The notes under the pieces: model-generated | The model's input: only the letters and a program-made list of their open reading frames with translations | Database searches by the model: none | What the model was told of the DNA's origin: nothing | From: Streptomyces aidingensis | GTDB taxonomy: Bacteria; Actinomycetota; Actinomycetes; Streptomycetales; Streptomycetaceae | Reading direction: 5' to 3' | Length of the DNA stretch: 64,000 nt | NCBI RefSeq assembly: GCF_900112355.1 | Contig: NZ_FOLM01000010.1 | Coordinates: forward strand, 62,001-126,000 | Part shown: positions 6,774 through 16,297 of the stretch, piece after piece | Numbering within the stretch: position 1 is the first letter of the stretch | How the letters are laid out: the number at the start of each line of letters is the position of its first letter | Position numbers and translations under genes: made by a program

Positions 6774-9218
6774 GTGGCTACCGAGGTCGGCACCGCTTTC
6801 GTCCGTATCATCCCCACCGCCCGCGGTATCGGCCGTGAGATCCAGTCCGTGCTCAACCGGGAGGTCTCCGGAGCCGGGCGTGAAGCCGGCCGGGAGATCA
6901 GCCAGGAGCTTCAGGAGCAGGTCGCCGACACCGGCACTGGGGCGGGGCGGGAGATCGAGCGGGATCTCCAGCAGGCCGTGGACGGCGCCGGCACCGAGGC
7001 CGGGCGGGAGATCGAACGCGAACTGGAGCGGGAGCTCGACGACACCGGCCGCCAGATCGGCGAGGAAGTCGGCCGTGAGGTCGCCGAAGGCGCCGAGGCC
7101 GGGGTCCGCCAGATCGAGGGCCCGGCCGGTGACGCCGGAGCGCAGGCCGGACAGGCGGCCGGGTCCAGATTCGGTACCGCGCTGAAGGCCGGCGTGGCCG
7201 CCGCGGCGGTGGCCGCGGGCGCGCTGCTGGTGAAGGGCTTCTCCGACTGGCTGGAACAGGGCCGCATCACCTCCCGGCTCCAGGCCCAGCTCGGGGAGAC
7301 GCCGGAGCAGGCCCAGCGCTACGGCCGGATCGCCGGGCAGCTGTACGCCGAGGCGATCACGGCCGACTTCCAGGGCGCGGCGGACGCCATCCAGGCCACG
7401 ATGCGGGCCGGTCTGCTGCCTCCGGAGGCCACAGACGCGCAGATCAAGCAGATGTCGACGAGCATCTCGGATCTCGCAACCCTGATGGAGGAGGACGTCG
7501 GGCAGACTGCCCGCGCCGTCGGCAAGATGATCCGCACGGGGCTGGCGGAGGACGGCGCGCAGGCCCTGGACATCCTCACCCGCGGCGTGCAGCTGGGCGG
7601 CAACGAGGCCGGGGATCTGCTGGATACCTTCTCGGAATACTCCACCCAGTTCCGCTCGATGGGGCTGTCCGGGGAGCAGGCCATGGGGCTGATTGCCCAG
7701 GGCCTGAAGGGTGGTGCCCGCGACGCGGATGTGGTCGCGGACACCATCAAAGAGTTCTCCATCGAGGCCGTGGCCGGCGCCGAGCGCGTCGTCGGTGGCT
7801 TCGAGTCGCTGGGGCTGAACGCGGACGAGATGGTGGCCAAGCTGGCGGCCGGTGGCCCGGAGGCCGCCGAGGCGCTGGACCTGGTTTTTGACGAGCTGCG
7901 CGGCATCGAGGACGAGGCCACCCGCAACGCCATCGCCATTGAGCTTTTCGGCACCAAGGCTGAGGACATGGCGGCCGCGCTGCTATCCATGGACCCCTCC
8001 AGCGCGGTCAAGGCGCTGGGTGAAGTCGGCGGCGCTGCTCAGGAGATGGGCGACACTCTGCGGGACAACGCCGCGCACCGGGTGGAGGCTTTCAAGCGGA
8101 CCCTGGAGCAGGACCTCGTCACCTTTGTCGGCGGCACGCTGATCCCGGTCTTGTCCGATCTCAAGAGCCGGGTTGCCGCCGCGTTCAAGGGCGCCGGGAT
8201 CGACAAGGCGAGCCTCGCGTCTGGTATCCGAGCGTGGTGGGCGGGCGGCAAGGGGGAGCTCGGGGGTGCGGTCACCGAGCTGAAAAGCATGGTCGCCACC
8301 GCGACGCAGGCCATCCGTGACATCTGGGCCCAGTGGGGCGGCGAGATCACCGCCGCGTACCGCGAGCACTGGTCCAGCCTGGTGCAGATCCTCAAGGGAG
8401 CCTTCCAGATCATCAAGGGCCTGTTCGATGTCTTCGCAGGGCTGCTGACCGGGGACTGGTCCCGGATGTGGGAGGGCGTGAAGTCCATCGGCAAGGGCGC
8501 CTGGAACGCCATCGTCGGCCTCATCCGCAACTCCTGGAACATCCTGCACCGCGTCCTCAAGACCGGGTTCACGATCGCCAAGAACCTCGTGACCTCCGCC
8601 TGGCGGTTCATCACGGAGCGGACCGGCGCGGCCTGGCGGTGGGTGAAAGACAAGATCGCCGAGATGATGCGCCGGGGCTACGAAGCCGTCCGGGACAGGG
8701 CCCGCGGCATCCGCGACCGCATCGTGGCCATCAAGGACTGGGTCGTCGGCGCGTTCAAGGGCGCCGGGACGTGGCTGCTGTCGGCCGGCCTGAACATCGT
8801 GCGCGGCCTGTGGAACGGGATCCAGGCCATGGGCGGATGGCTGAAAAGCCAGGTGGTGGGCTGGGCGAAGTCCGTGCTGCCGGGTCCGATCGAGGATCTG
8901 CTGGGCATCTCGTCGCCGTCGAAGTACATGCGGGACCAGATCGGTCGGCAGGTGGCTGCCGGTCTGGCGCTGGGCATCCGGGACGGCCTGGGCGGCATCC
9001 GGGACGCGGCCGGAATGGCGGCTGATGCGGCGGTGCCGGGGCTGCCCGCGCACGCCGCGATGACCCCGGCCGGCGCCGGAGCCGCAGCCGCACCCCCGCA
9101 GCTCGTGATCCGGCCCGACGGCACGCAGATGTCCCGCCTCCTGGTGCAGATGATCCAGCTCGCGGTGGACACCCAGCTCGGCGGCAACGTCCAGCGCCTC
9201 AGCGGCCGAAGGGGGTAG
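6774..9218 (+). CDS. Tail tape measure protein
   Basis: The 814-residue product is the largest helix-rich protein of the late region. Residues 25-115 are a charged repeat series (GREIERDLQQA, GREIERELERELD) that should form coiled coil. A hydrophobic stretch (AGVAAAAVAAGALLV, about 141-155) follows. The middle has the MSTSISDLATLMEEDVGQTARAV type of sequence seen in phage tape measures, and the last third is Trp-rich (WSRMWEGVKSIGKGAWNAI) and ends in LLGISSPSKYM, a motif frequent near tape-measure C-termini. GTG 6774 follows GGGGGTGAGG. By the rule of about 1.5 angstrom per residue it would set a tail near 120 nm. Confidence 0.9.
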   Translation: MATEVGTAFVRIIPTARGIGREIQSVLNREVSGAGREAGREISQELQEQVADTGTGAGREIERDLQQAVDGAGTEAGREIERELERELDDTGRQIGEEVGREVAEGAEAGVRQIEGPAGDAGAQAGQAAGSRFGTALKAGVAAAAVAAGALLVKGFSDWLEQGRITSRLQAQLGETPEQAQRYGRIAGQLYAEAITADFQGAADAIQATMRAGLLPPEATDAQIKQMSTSISDLATLMEEDVGQTARAVGKMIRTGLAEDGAQALDILTRGVQLGGNEAGDLLDTFSEYSTQFRSMGLSGEQAMGLIAQGLKGGARDADVVADTIKEFSIEAVAGAERVVGGFESLGLNADEMVAKLAAGGPEAAEALDLVFDELRGIEDEATRNAIAIELFGTKAEDMAAALLSMDPSSAVKALGEVGGAAQEMGDTLRDNAAHRVEAFKRTLEQDLVTFVGGTLIPVLSDLKSRVAAAFKGAGIDKASLASGIRAWWAGGKGELGGAVTELKSMVATATQAIRDIWAQWGGEITAAYREHWSSLVQILKGAFQIIKGLFDVFAGLLTGDWSRMWEGVKSIGKGAWNAIVGLIRNSWNILHRVLKTGFTIAKNLVTSAWRFITERTGAAWRWVKDKIAEMMRRGYEAVRDRARGIRDRIVAIKDWVVGAFKGAGTWLLSAGLNIVRGLWNGIQAMGGWLKSQVVGWAKSVLPGPIEDLLGISSPSKYMRDQIGRQVAAGLALGIRDGLGGIRDAAGMAADAAVPGLPAHAAMTPAGAGAAAAPPQLVIRPDGTQMSRLLVQMIQLAVDTQLGGNVQRLSGRRG

Positions 9219-9220
9219 GC

Positions 9221-12200
9221 GTGCCTGACATTCGTGTGGAGATGGCGTTCGGCGCCGACCCGGGCGCCGACCCGGCGTCCTGGACGTGGACCGATGTGAC
9301 CTCCACCCCGCGCGGGCATCTGCTCGCGCAGCAGGTCACGATCTCTCTCGGGCGCCCCGATCGGGGCAGCGAGACACAGCCTGCGCAGGCCGCGGTGATG
9401 CTGGACAACCCGGAGGGCTGGCTGACCCCCGGCAATCCTGTCTCGCCGTGGTGGCCGGATGTGGTGCTGGGTGTGCCGACCCGGGTGTGGGTGCGCGCCG
9501 GGGACACGCATTTGCTGGCGCCCGATACGGCAGGGTCTCGCGCGCGCGTGGCGTCGTCTGCCGCGCTCAATGTCGCCGGTGACCTGGACGTGCGTGTCGA
9601 GATGGCGCTCGACCGTCTCCCCGCGCAGGACGCCCAGTTCGCCAATGTGGCCAACGAACTGATGGCCCGGTACAACACTGCGGCCAACGCGCGGATGTGG
9701 CGGCTGCTGCTGTCCGGCTTCGGCCGGCCCACGCTCACGTGGTCCACCACTGGGGCAGACTTCACCGAGATCATCGGGCCCGAGGCGGTGCCGTATGTCT
9801 CAGGGCAGCGGTTCGCGCTGCGCGCCACCCTGGATGTGGACGACGGCGCCGGAGGCCATGCGGTCGCCTTCTACGTCTCCGGGGCGCTCAGCGGCCCGTG
9901 GGTGCCCCTCGGGCGCCCGGTCACCGGGTCAGGTACGACCTCCATCAACACCTCCGGGGCGGCCGACCTGGAGCTGGCGGACCTGTCCACCCAGGGTCTC
10001 GCGCGCGGAGCGGGCCGCTGGTACGGAGCCGAGCTGCGCAGCGGCATCGATGGCACGGTGCTGGCGGCGGCGGACTTCACCACCCACGATCCAGGCACCA
10101 CGTCCTTCACCGACCCGCAGGGCAACCTGTGGGAGATCCAGGGTGACGCCGGCTTCACCGACTACCAGCGCCGTCTCACCGGAGAGGTGGCGGAGATCGC
10201 GCCGTCGTGGCCGTATGGCGACCTGTCCGACCCCGACGACCCGGAGGGCACCCCCGGCGAGGCACGGGTCGCGGTCACGGTAGCCGGGGTCCTGCGCCGC
10301 CTCAGCTCCGGCCAGCCGCCGCTCCAGAGCACGCTGCGCCGCCGCATCCCCTCGGCCGACCCGGCGCCCCTGGCGTACTGGCCCATGGAGGACGGCCGCG
10401 ACACGGGGGGCGAGGCTGCGTCCGCACTGCCCGACGGTGCTCCGCTGTCGCTGACGGGCGTGTCCTGGGCGGCCGATGACACCCTCGGCGGGTCCGCCGC
10501 GCTGCCCACCATGGGCAGCACGACCCGGCTGTACGGCACCGTCCAGGGCGCAGCGGCCGGGGGCTGGCAAGCCGAAATGGTGTACCGGCTGGAGGCGCTG
10601 CCGGCCACCGAACAGACCATGCTGCGGCTGTACCTGGAGTCCGCGTCCGGCGGCGTGCAGGCGGTGCGGGTGCGCTGCTCCACTGCCGGCATCAGGGTGC
10701 AGGCCCTCGGCGAAGACGATGCGGTCGTGGCCCAGTTTCTGTTCACCGACGCCGACGCGCTGGCGGATTTCGCCGGCACCTGGAACCGGCTGGCGCTCTT
10801 CTCCTACCAGGCAGGCACCGACTGCTATGTGCGGGCAGCCTGGCGGGACATCTCCGCCGGCTCCTACTGGTACGCCGGCACCATCTGGGCGGGCACCACG
10901 GTCGGGAGCGTCCGCGCGGTGCGCGGCGCATGGGGCAGCGATTTCCAGGGCGCCGCCATCGGGCACCTGGCTGTATGGGCCGTCGGCGGCACCAGCTCGA
11001 CTGCCCCGGGCGTCACCATCTACAACGGCGCGGACGACGGCTACGCGGGCGAGACCGCGCTGGCCCGGATGCGGCGCCTGGCACAGGAAGAGGGCTTCCC
11101 TCTCAGCGTGCCGGGCGACTCGTCGCTGTCGGCCCGGATGGGCCCGCAGCGCGTGGCCACCCTGCTGGACCTGCTCCAGGAGTGCGCCGACGCCGACGGC
11201 GGCATCCTGACCGAGCGCCGCACCGTAGCGGGCTTGCAGTACCTGCCGCGCCACTTGCTGTACAACCGGCCTGCGGCGACCCTGGACGCGCGGGCCACGC
11301 TCGACGGGGCACCCGCGAGCGAGATCGCGCAGCCGTTCGAGCCGGTACTGGACGACCAGCGGCGCCGCAACAGCGTCACCGTGACCCGCACCGACGGGGC
11401 GAGCGCCCTGGCCCAGGACCCGGCCGACATCGCCCAGTCCGGCCTCCGGTCCGGAGGCCGTGAGCTCAACGTGGCCTCCGACAATGTCCTGCCCGACATA
11501 GCCGCCTGGGAGGTGCACCTGGGGACCTGGCCCGGGATGCGCTACCCCGACATCACCACCGACCTGGTCGTGGCGCCTCAGCGCGCCGAGGACTGGCTCA
11601 GCGCCGCTCCCGGTACCCGCGTGCAGGTCACGGGCCTGCCGCCCCAGCACCCCCCGGGGGGCGCCGATCTGCTGATGGAGTACATCAGCGAGACGATCAC
11701 CCCCACCCGGTGGTCCGCCACCGCGGCCTGCTCCCCGGCCGGCCCCTGGACGGTCGGCACGCTGGCGGGCGATGATCCGGCGCCTTCCGACCCGCCGCAC
11801 CACCTGGATGCCGAGGATTCGGTGCTGGCGGTGCCCGCGACGGCCACGGACGGCACGCTGTGGGTGGACCCGCAGACCGATCCGGACTGGGTGGTCACCG
11901 GCAGCTCGGAGTCCGACCCGGCGGATGTGCCGGTGGACATCTCGCTCGGCGGCGAGGTGGTGACGGTCACGAACATCGGGGAGCGGCGGGACACGGTGCT
12001 GCCCGCCGCGGCCGGGGGCGGGGACGCAGACGCGGCTGCAGCCACCGGCCATGTGGCGCCGGACGTGACCGCGGCGGCGGCCGGGCTGCTGGTCTGCTGC
12101 TGGGCCAGCTACTTCGAGCCGGGCACCTACACCATCCCCGTCAGCATGACCGAGGTCTCGCAGGGAGCCGGGTCCTTTTCGGCGGCGGCCTTGGCCACCG

Positions 12201-12730
12201 AGGCACTGGCCGGGGCCGGCGCGACCGGCACCCGCACCGCCGTGCTCGACATCGCCGACGCGTGGTCCGCGGTCTCCCTGGCGCTGCCGGGCGCCGTCAC
12301 GGTGGAGGAGGCGCTGACCGGCTACGCCGCGGGCGACGACGTGCAGCTGACCACCGCCGCAGGCACCGCGGCCGGCTGGTGGCTCCTGGCGGTGCAGGCC
12401 GTGGACGAGGACGCGGCCGGGGAGATGGCCCCGCCGTCCGGCACCGGCTGGACCCTGGCCGCCGAGTCGGGCGGCGCGACCGGCGCCACCTCCCGTATCC
12501 GGGCGTGGATGCGGCGGGTGGAGACCGCGGGCGCCCAGGAGGTCACCGTCACCGGCGGCTCCGGCATCACCGACTCCCGGGTGTGGCTGCTGACCCTGTC
12601 CGGCACCGACGGCGCACTGGTCGGCACCGGCCAGCCGTTCGCCGCGTCCCGCTCTGTCAACGGCATCAGCAAGAGCCACGCGGCCGGGACAGATGTGCGG
12701 CTCGCCCGCCCGATGATCGTGGCCCTGTAG
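9221..12730 (+). CDS. Large minor tail protein with LamG-like middle
   Basis: GTG 9221 lies two bases after the tape-measure stop. The 1169-residue product starts with a distal-tail-like beta region (PDIRVEMAFGADP), has a concanavalin/LamG-like part at roughly 380-600 (APLAYWPMEDGRD, YRLEALPATEQTMLRLYLES) and a later part with LDLLQECADADGGIL and VTVTRTDGAS that resembles tail-fibre attachment domains. The C-terminus is Ala/Thr-rich. It may combine the distal tail and receptor-contact roles. The very long antisense frame on the other strand is a codon-bias shadow. Confidence 0.75.
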   Translation: MPDIRVEMAFGADPGADPASWTWTDVTSTPRGHLLAQQVTISLGRPDRGSETQPAQAAVMLDNPEGWLTPGNPVSPWWPDVVLGVPTRVWVRAGDTHLLAPDTAGSRARVASSAALNVAGDLDVRVEMALDRLPAQDAQFANVANELMARYNTAANARMWRLLLSGFGRPTLTWSTTGADFTEIIGPEAVPYVSGQRFALRATLDVDDGAGGHAVAFYVSGALSGPWVPLGRPVTGSGTTSINTSGAADLELADLSTQGLARGAGRWYGAELRSGIDGTVLAAADFTTHDPGTTSFTDPQGNLWEIQGDAGFTDYQRRLTGEVAEIAPSWPYGDLSDPDDPEGTPGEARVAVTVAGVLRRLSSGQPPLQSTLRRRIPSADPAPLAYWPMEDGRDTGGEAASALPDGAPLSLTGVSWAADDTLGGSAALPTMGSTTRLYGTVQGAAAGGWQAEMVYRLEALPATEQTMLRLYLESASGGVQAVRVRCSTAGIRVQALGEDDAVVAQFLFTDADALADFAGTWNRLALFSYQAGTDCYVRAAWRDISAGSYWYAGTIWAGTTVGSVRAVRGAWGSDFQGAAIGHLAVWAVGGTSSTAPGVTIYNGADDGYAGETALARMRRLAQEEGFPLSVPGDSSLSARMGPQRVATLLDLLQECADADGGILTERRTVAGLQYLPRHLLYNRPAATLDARATLDGAPASEIAQPFEPVLDDQRRRNSVTVTRTDGASALAQDPADIAQSGLRSGGRELNVASDNVLPDIAAWEVHLGTWPGMRYPDITTDLVVAPQRAEDWLSAAPGTRVQVTGLPPQHPPGGADLLMEYISETITPTRWSATAACSPAGPWTVGTLAGDDPAPSDPPHHLDAEDSVLAVPATATDGTLWVDPQTDPDWVVTGSSESDPADVPVDISLGGEVVTVTNIGERRDTVLPAAAGGGDADAAAATGHVAPDVTAAAAGLLVCCWASYFEPGTYTIPVSMTEVSQGAGSFSAAALATEALAGAGATGTRTAVLDIADAWSAVSLALPGAVTVEEALTGYAAGDDVQLTTAAGTAAGWWLLAVQAVDEDAAGEMAPPSGTGWTLAAESGGATGATSRIRAWMRRVETAGAQEVTVTGGSGITDSRVWLLTLSGTDGALVGTGQPFAASRSVNGISKSHAAGTDVRLARPMIVAL

Positions 12731-12739
12731 GAGGCACAG

Positions 12740-13255
12740 ATGACGACACCGCCGGGCCCGGCACGCCCGGGCATGGCCCTGACCGCCGGCCGCGTCAACC
12801 AGTGGCTGCTGCCGGGCACCGTGCTGTTCGAGGCGGGCCGGGAGCTCGCGCAGTCCATCACGACCGGCGCGACGCCCTCATCCGCCAACGCCCTGTCCTG
12901 GGACGATGTGGAGCTCGACCCGCTGGAGGGGTGGGACGCGGGCGCGCCAACGCGCTACACCTGCCAGATTGCCGGCCGCTACCGCCTGGAAGGCCGCGTG
13001 TCCTTCGTGGCATCGACCAGCGGCACCGTGCGGGCGGGCGGATGGTTCGTCAACGGCTCCCTGGTGGCGCAGTCCCGGGACGCGATCACCCCCACGAGCC
13101 AGATTCACACCGTGGCGGCGGCTGTGACGCCGGTACTGCTGGCGGTCGGGGACTACGTCGAGCTGGCGGCCGGCCAGAACAGCGGCGGGAATCTGGACAC
13201 CGGCCCCGGCTCCACGCGCCCTCAGATCGTCATCACCTACACCGGCCAGCCATAA
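12740..13255 (+). CDS. Minor tail protein, C1q/TNF-like jelly-roll candidate
   Basis: This 171-residue protein begins with PPGPARPGMALTAGRVNQWLLPG. It then has a beta-rich core with YTCQIAGRYRLEGRVSF and GWFVNGSLVAQS, ending in VGDYVELAAGQNSGG, which resembles the trimeric C1q-like jelly rolls used at phage tail tips. ATG 12740 follows TAGGAGGCACAG. A role in host binding is plausible and not proven. Confidence 0.55.
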   Translation: MTTPPGPARPGMALTAGRVNQWLLPGTVLFEAGRELAQSITTGATPSSANALSWDDVELDPLEGWDAGAPTRYTCQIAGRYRLEGRVSFVASTSGTVRAGGWFVNGSLVAQSRDAITPTSQIHTVAAAVTPVLLAVGDYVELAAGQNSGGNLDTGPGSTRPQIVITYTGQP

Positions 13256-13265
13256 GGGAGGACCC

Positions 13266-13526
13266 GTGGCCGCAGTCACCCAGCGGTACAGCTCTATCCA
13301 GTACGACGGCACCAACGGCGCGCACATCGTCACCGAGTGGCTGGAGTACGCCGACCTGATCTCGGACGACGGTCAGATGCTGCGGTTCCGCAGCAATGAC
13401 CAGGATCACGCCGTGCCGGTCGGGCACTGGCTGATCCGCACGCCGCGGCCCCGTTTTTTCCACGAGTCCATGGATGCGGCCGACTACGCCCGGTACTGGG
13501 TTGAGGTCGGATCCGAACCGGCCTGA
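13266..13526 (+). CDS. Small tail-region protein of unknown function
   Basis: This 86-residue product (GTG start, AAGGGAGGACCC upstream) is rich in aromatic residues (YSSIQYDGTNGAHIVTEWLEY) with no known motif. It sits between a minor tail gene and the endolysin, a place often used for small tail-tip or lysis accessory proteins. I do not recognise a family. Confidence 0.55.
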   Translation: MAAVTQRYSSIQYDGTNGAHIVTEWLEYADLISDDGQMLRFRSNDQDHAVPVGHWLIRTPRPRFFHESMDAADYARYWVEVGSEPA

Positions 13527-13586
13527 TTGCCGTCCTTGGCCGACGCCCCGCCCCTGTGCGGGGTGTGGCCAGAAAGGAGGTGTGCC

Positions 13587-14423
13587 GTGGCTTGGTATCC
13601 GGGCGCGATCAAGATGGAGCTCCAGCCCGAGTCGGACGCCCAGCCGGCGATCCGGCCGACGCAGTTCATCGTGCACAGCATCGTGGCGCCGTGGACTCCG
13701 GAGCGGACCTACGAGCACTGGAAGAACTCCACGAATCTGGAGTCCCACTTCGGTCTCGGTTACGACGGCCGGATGGGCCAGTACATCGGCACCGAGACGA
13801 GGGCCGACGCCAATGCGGCGGCCAACCGGCGGCCGGACGGGACGGGCGCAGTCTCCATTGAGACCGCCTCCAACACCTCCGCGACGGACCCGTGGACGCC
13901 GGAGCAGGTCGAGGCGCTGGTGCGCCTCGGGGTGTGGCTGCACCGCACCCACGGCATCCCGCTGCGCGTCTGCCGCAGCCATTCGGACCCGGGCTACGGC
14001 TACCACTCGCTTCACCGCGAATGGTCCACGAGCGGGACGGCGTGCCCGGGGCGGCCGCGCATCGCGCAGTTCCGGGACGAGGTGTTCCCGGCCATCGTGG
14101 CCCGCGCCTCTGGGGCGTCGGCCACGCCGAGCAAGGAGGACGACATGCCGAGTGCCGAAGAAGTGGCCGCGGAGGTGTGGCGGCATCGTCTGCCTCACCC
14201 GCGGGCGGACATCACGATCACCGCGGCGACGCTGCTCCGGCAGGCGTGGATCAAGGTGGAGCGGACCGAGGCGCGGATCGTCGCACAGGCGGCCGTGATC
14301 GAGCAGCTCGCCGCCGCCCTGGCCGCGCACCACCAGGAGATCGATCCGGACGGCCTGATCGCGCGGATCGAGGCCGCGATCGAGGGCATCACCGTGCGCC
14401 TCGACGTACAGGAAGAGAGCTGA
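13587..14423 (+). CDS. Endolysin, N-acetylmuramoyl-L-alanine amidase (Amidase_2-like)
   Basis: The 278-residue protein carries FIVHS with His30, YHSLH with His140 and His143, and TACPG with Cys153, the probable zinc ligands and active-site region of type 2 amidases. These cut between N-acetylmuramic acid and L-Ala in peptidoglycan. GTG 13587 follows AGAAAGGAGG, an almost ideal ribosome-binding site. Residues 185-278 are helical (ARIVAQAAVIEQLAAALAAH) rather than a typical wall-binding repeat, so targeting may be by oligomerisation. Two small membrane proteins follow directly, completing a lysis cassette. Confidence 0.82.
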   Translation: MAWYPGAIKMELQPESDAQPAIRPTQFIVHSIVAPWTPERTYEHWKNSTNLESHFGLGYDGRMGQYIGTETRADANAAANRRPDGTGAVSIETASNTSATDPWTPEQVEALVRLGVWLHRTHGIPLRVCRSHSDPGYGYHSLHREWSTSGTACPGRPRIAQFRDEVFPAIVARASGASATPSKEDDMPSAEEVAAEVWRHRLPHPRADITITAATLLRQAWIKVERTEARIVAQAAVIEQLAAALAAHHQEIDPDGLIARIEAAIEGITVRLDVQEES

Positions 14424-14425
14424 AC

Positions 14426-14701
14426 GTGGGAGACAAGGCGGTCGTGGTGCTGGCGCAGGTGGCGGTCTTCGCTATCAGCGTGGCCGGGTACGTGGCGCTG
14501 TCCGTGAAGGGTGAGGCGACGGCGGAGTACGTCGCCCTGGTCGGTCCCGTGCTGGGCGCGGCGTTCCTGATGACGCACCTGAAAGGCCAGGACGGGGTGC
14601 TGGCGAAAATCGAGGAGAACACCAACGGCGTGCTCACCAAGCGGATCGAGGACGCGGTGCGGGAGGCCCTCAGCGGCCGGGACGGGGGCGATGGTGCCTG
14701 A
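14426..14701 (+). CDS. Holin candidate, two membrane helices
   Basis: GTG 14426 lies two bases after the endolysin stop. The 91-residue product has hydrophobic segments VVVLAQVAVFAISVAGYVAL and YVALVGPVLGAAFLM, then a charged tail (KIEENTNGVLTKRIEDAV). Size, topology and position after the amidase fit a class II holin, which opens the membrane for the endolysin. The family could not be named. Confidence 0.65.
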   Translation: MGDKAVVVLAQVAVFAISVAGYVALSVKGEATAEYVALVGPVLGAAFLMTHLKGQDGVLAKIEENTNGVLTKRIEDAVREALSGRDGGDGA

Positions 14702-14918
14702 GGCGGTGTGGGGTCCGCTGCTGGCGGCGGTCGGCGCGGCGGTGGTGGTCGGGGCCGGGTTCGAGACGCGGGCCCTGATCTCCCGGCGCACCGGGGACAC
14801 CCTGAGCGAGTTCATGCGCCCGTGGGCGCGGCGGCACCCGCGGACGTTCATCGCGGCCTGCGCGGCGCTGGTCGCGGTCGGCGCCTGGCTGCCGTTCCAC
14901 ATCCTCGGCGGCGAGTGA
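14691..14918 (+). CDS. Small membrane protein of the lysis cassette
   Basis: The 75-residue product overlaps the holin candidate by 11 bases. It has two hydrophobic helices, WGPLLAAVGAAVVVGAGF and FIAACAALVAVGAWL, separated by a basic loop (SRRTGDTLSEFMRPWARRHP). It may be a second holin, an antiholin or a spanin-like accessory. Paired small membrane proteins after the lysin are common in actinophages. Confidence 0.6.
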   Translation: MVPEAVWGPLLAAVGAAVVVGAGFETRALISRRTGDTLSEFMRPWARRHPRTFIAACAALVAVGAWLPFHILGGE

Positions 14919-15028
14919 CCTACCAACGATCTACCAATTGCCGTCCGCTGGCCGAAGCCAGTGTTTCACCCCCTTTCCGAAACAGGAAAACCCCTCATCT
15001 CCTCCCGGGCGCCCCCATACTGCGGTGC

Positions 15029-15319
15029 ATGGCTGATGACATTGCCGCGTTCGTCGCGGCCCATCCGGTACGTCCTGGCTTCACCGCCGCGCAGATGATC
15101 GACGTGTGGGAGCACGTCGCGGGCATCCATGCCCGCGCTGCTGCTTCCGCGGCCAGCAATGAGGAGACCGAGCAGCACATGGACGCTGCCGCGACCCGGT
15201 GGCAGGTGATTGCCGCGACCCGGTGGGTGCAGAGGCACCACGGCACCGCGGCCGCGGACGCCTTCGTGACGTACCTCGGAGACACGTCCAGCGCCCGGGC
15301 ATCCGCCGCCAGGGCCTAA
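15029..15319 (+). CDS. Hypothetical protein, probably leaderless mRNA
   Basis: ATG 15029 has no ribosome-binding site, but CATACT at 15016-15021 lies seven bases upstream, the right distance for a -10 element of a leaderless transcript. The 96-residue product is helical (FTAAQMIDVWEHVAGIHARA, DAAATRWQVIAATRWVQRHH) and Ala-rich, without a known motif. It is the last plus-strand gene before a bidirectional terminator and is probably expressed apart from the late operon. Confidence 0.55.
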   Translation: MADDIAAFVAAHPVRPGFTAAQMIDVWEHVAGIHARAAASAASNEETEQHMDAAATRWQVIAATRWVQRHHGTAAADAFVTYLGDTSSARASAARA

Positions 15320-15342
15320 CCCCGCCCTGCGGCACACACGAT

Positions 15343-15378
15343 GCCCCCGCTCGCTGGCTACGGCCGGCGAGCGGGGGC
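15343..15378. terminator. Bidirectional terminator at a convergent junction
   Basis: GCCCCCGCTCGC (15343-15354) and GCGAGCGGGGGC (15367-15378) form a perfect 12-base-pair stem with a 12-base loop. It separates the plus-strand late side from the minus-strand control genes ending at 15396. Confidence 0.8.
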
Positions 15379-15395
15379 TTCTGTCGTGCCCGAGG

Positions 15396-15701
15396 TCAGT
15401 TCTTGCGGCGGGGGCAGGCCAGGCAGATGCGGGCGCTGACGGTGGGGCGCCTGACCTCTCCTCCCAGGGGCGTGCCGTAGCCTCGGCGGCATGTCTCGAC
15501 GGCGGCTGCGTCGAGGTAAGGGTCGTGGTCGCACTCGCCCTCCCCTCGCGGGGTGCGCCGCGCGACGGCGAGGGCCTTGTCGAGCATCTCGTCGTCGCCG
15601 TCGGTTGGGTCGAGTTCGATCTCGTAGGTCTCCAGGATGTGGCCGCGGGCTACGACGCACGCGTCAGCCACGAGCCCGGCCATGATGTTTCTGCTGGTCA
15701 T
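15396..15701 (-). CDS. Small Cys-containing protein of unknown function
   Basis: This 101-residue protein starts at ATG 15701, overlapping the stop of the upstream gene in ATGA. It carries GECDHDPYLDAAAVETCRRG and ends in RICLACPRRKN. The four Cys in the second half could bind zinc. The N-terminal half (GLVADACVVARGHILETYEI) is helical. I do not recognise a family. It is the last gene of the minus-strand operon. Confidence 0.55.
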   Translation of the reverse strand: MTSRNIMAGLVADACVVARGHILETYEIELDPTDGDDEMLDKALAVARRTPRGEGECDHDPYLDAAAVETCRRGYGTPLGGEVRRPTVSARICLACPRRKN

Positions 15702-16276
15702 GATGCCACCTTCTCCGTGAGGTTTCCGCGCTGCACGTAGTACGCGCGCATGAAGGCGATCGCTTCGGCGTCGTTCATGCGCTCTTCGACGCCGAGGCCG
15801 CTGCCTTCCTGCGCCCCCCGGGCGTAGATCTCTTCCAGGGTCTGTTCGGCGAGTTCGGCGGCGGCGGGGTGGGTCTCGCGCAGGGTCTTGAGGTCCCGCG
15901 CGATGGCCGGGGTGGCCTGGGCCACGACGCCGGCGGGGAGGTGGCTCTGCGTCCACCACGGCTCGATGGTCTTCCACGCCTGCCCGCGTCCGCGCAGTTG
16001 GTCGTCGATGAAGGACAGGACGCCGGACCAGCAGCCGGTCACGTCGGCCGGGTGGAGGTTCTCCAGTGGGTTGTCGACCGCGCGGGCGAGGATGCGGGAG
16101 ACGGCCTGCTGGGTGATGCCGGCGGCTTGGGCGAGGCGGACCTGGGTCCAGAGTTCGGGGTCCTCGCGGCGCAGTTGAAGGATCAGGTCGGCGCGGGCGG
16201 CCTCGGCGGCGCGGCCTTCGGCGACCTTCCGGTTGAGTTCGGCGAAGCGGTCGGCCTGTGTGGACGGGGTGGGCAT
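15698..16276 (-). CDS. Helix-turn-helix-type phage protein
   Basis: The 192-residue protein has LRREDPELWTQVRLAQAAGITQQAVSRIL at about 31-60, in which RLAQAAGITQQAVSRI reads as a helix-turn-helix. The rest is helical with no clear catalytic motif and ends in MRAYYVQRGNLTEKVAS. AAGGAG lies 12 bases before ATG 16276. It sits between a Cys-rich regulator-like gene and a small Cys protein. DNA binding is likely; what it controls is unknown. Confidence 0.6.
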   Translation of the reverse strand: MPTPSTQADRFAELNRKVAEGRAAEAARADLILQLRREDPELWTQVRLAQAAGITQQAVSRILARAVDNPLENLHPADVTGCWSGVLSFIDDQLRGRGQAWKTIEPWWTQSHLPAGVVAQATPAIARDLKTLRETHPAAAELAEQTLEEIYARGAQEGSGLGVEERMNDAEAIAFMRAYYVQRGNLTEKVAS

Positions 16277-16297
16277 GGGTGGTGGGCTCCTTGGTGG

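Noticed and set aside
9929..12679. 916-codon minus-strand open frame opposite the minor tail gene
   Set aside because: The protein is Gly/Arg/Ala-rich with no fold signature, and the plus strand has the coherent tail gene.
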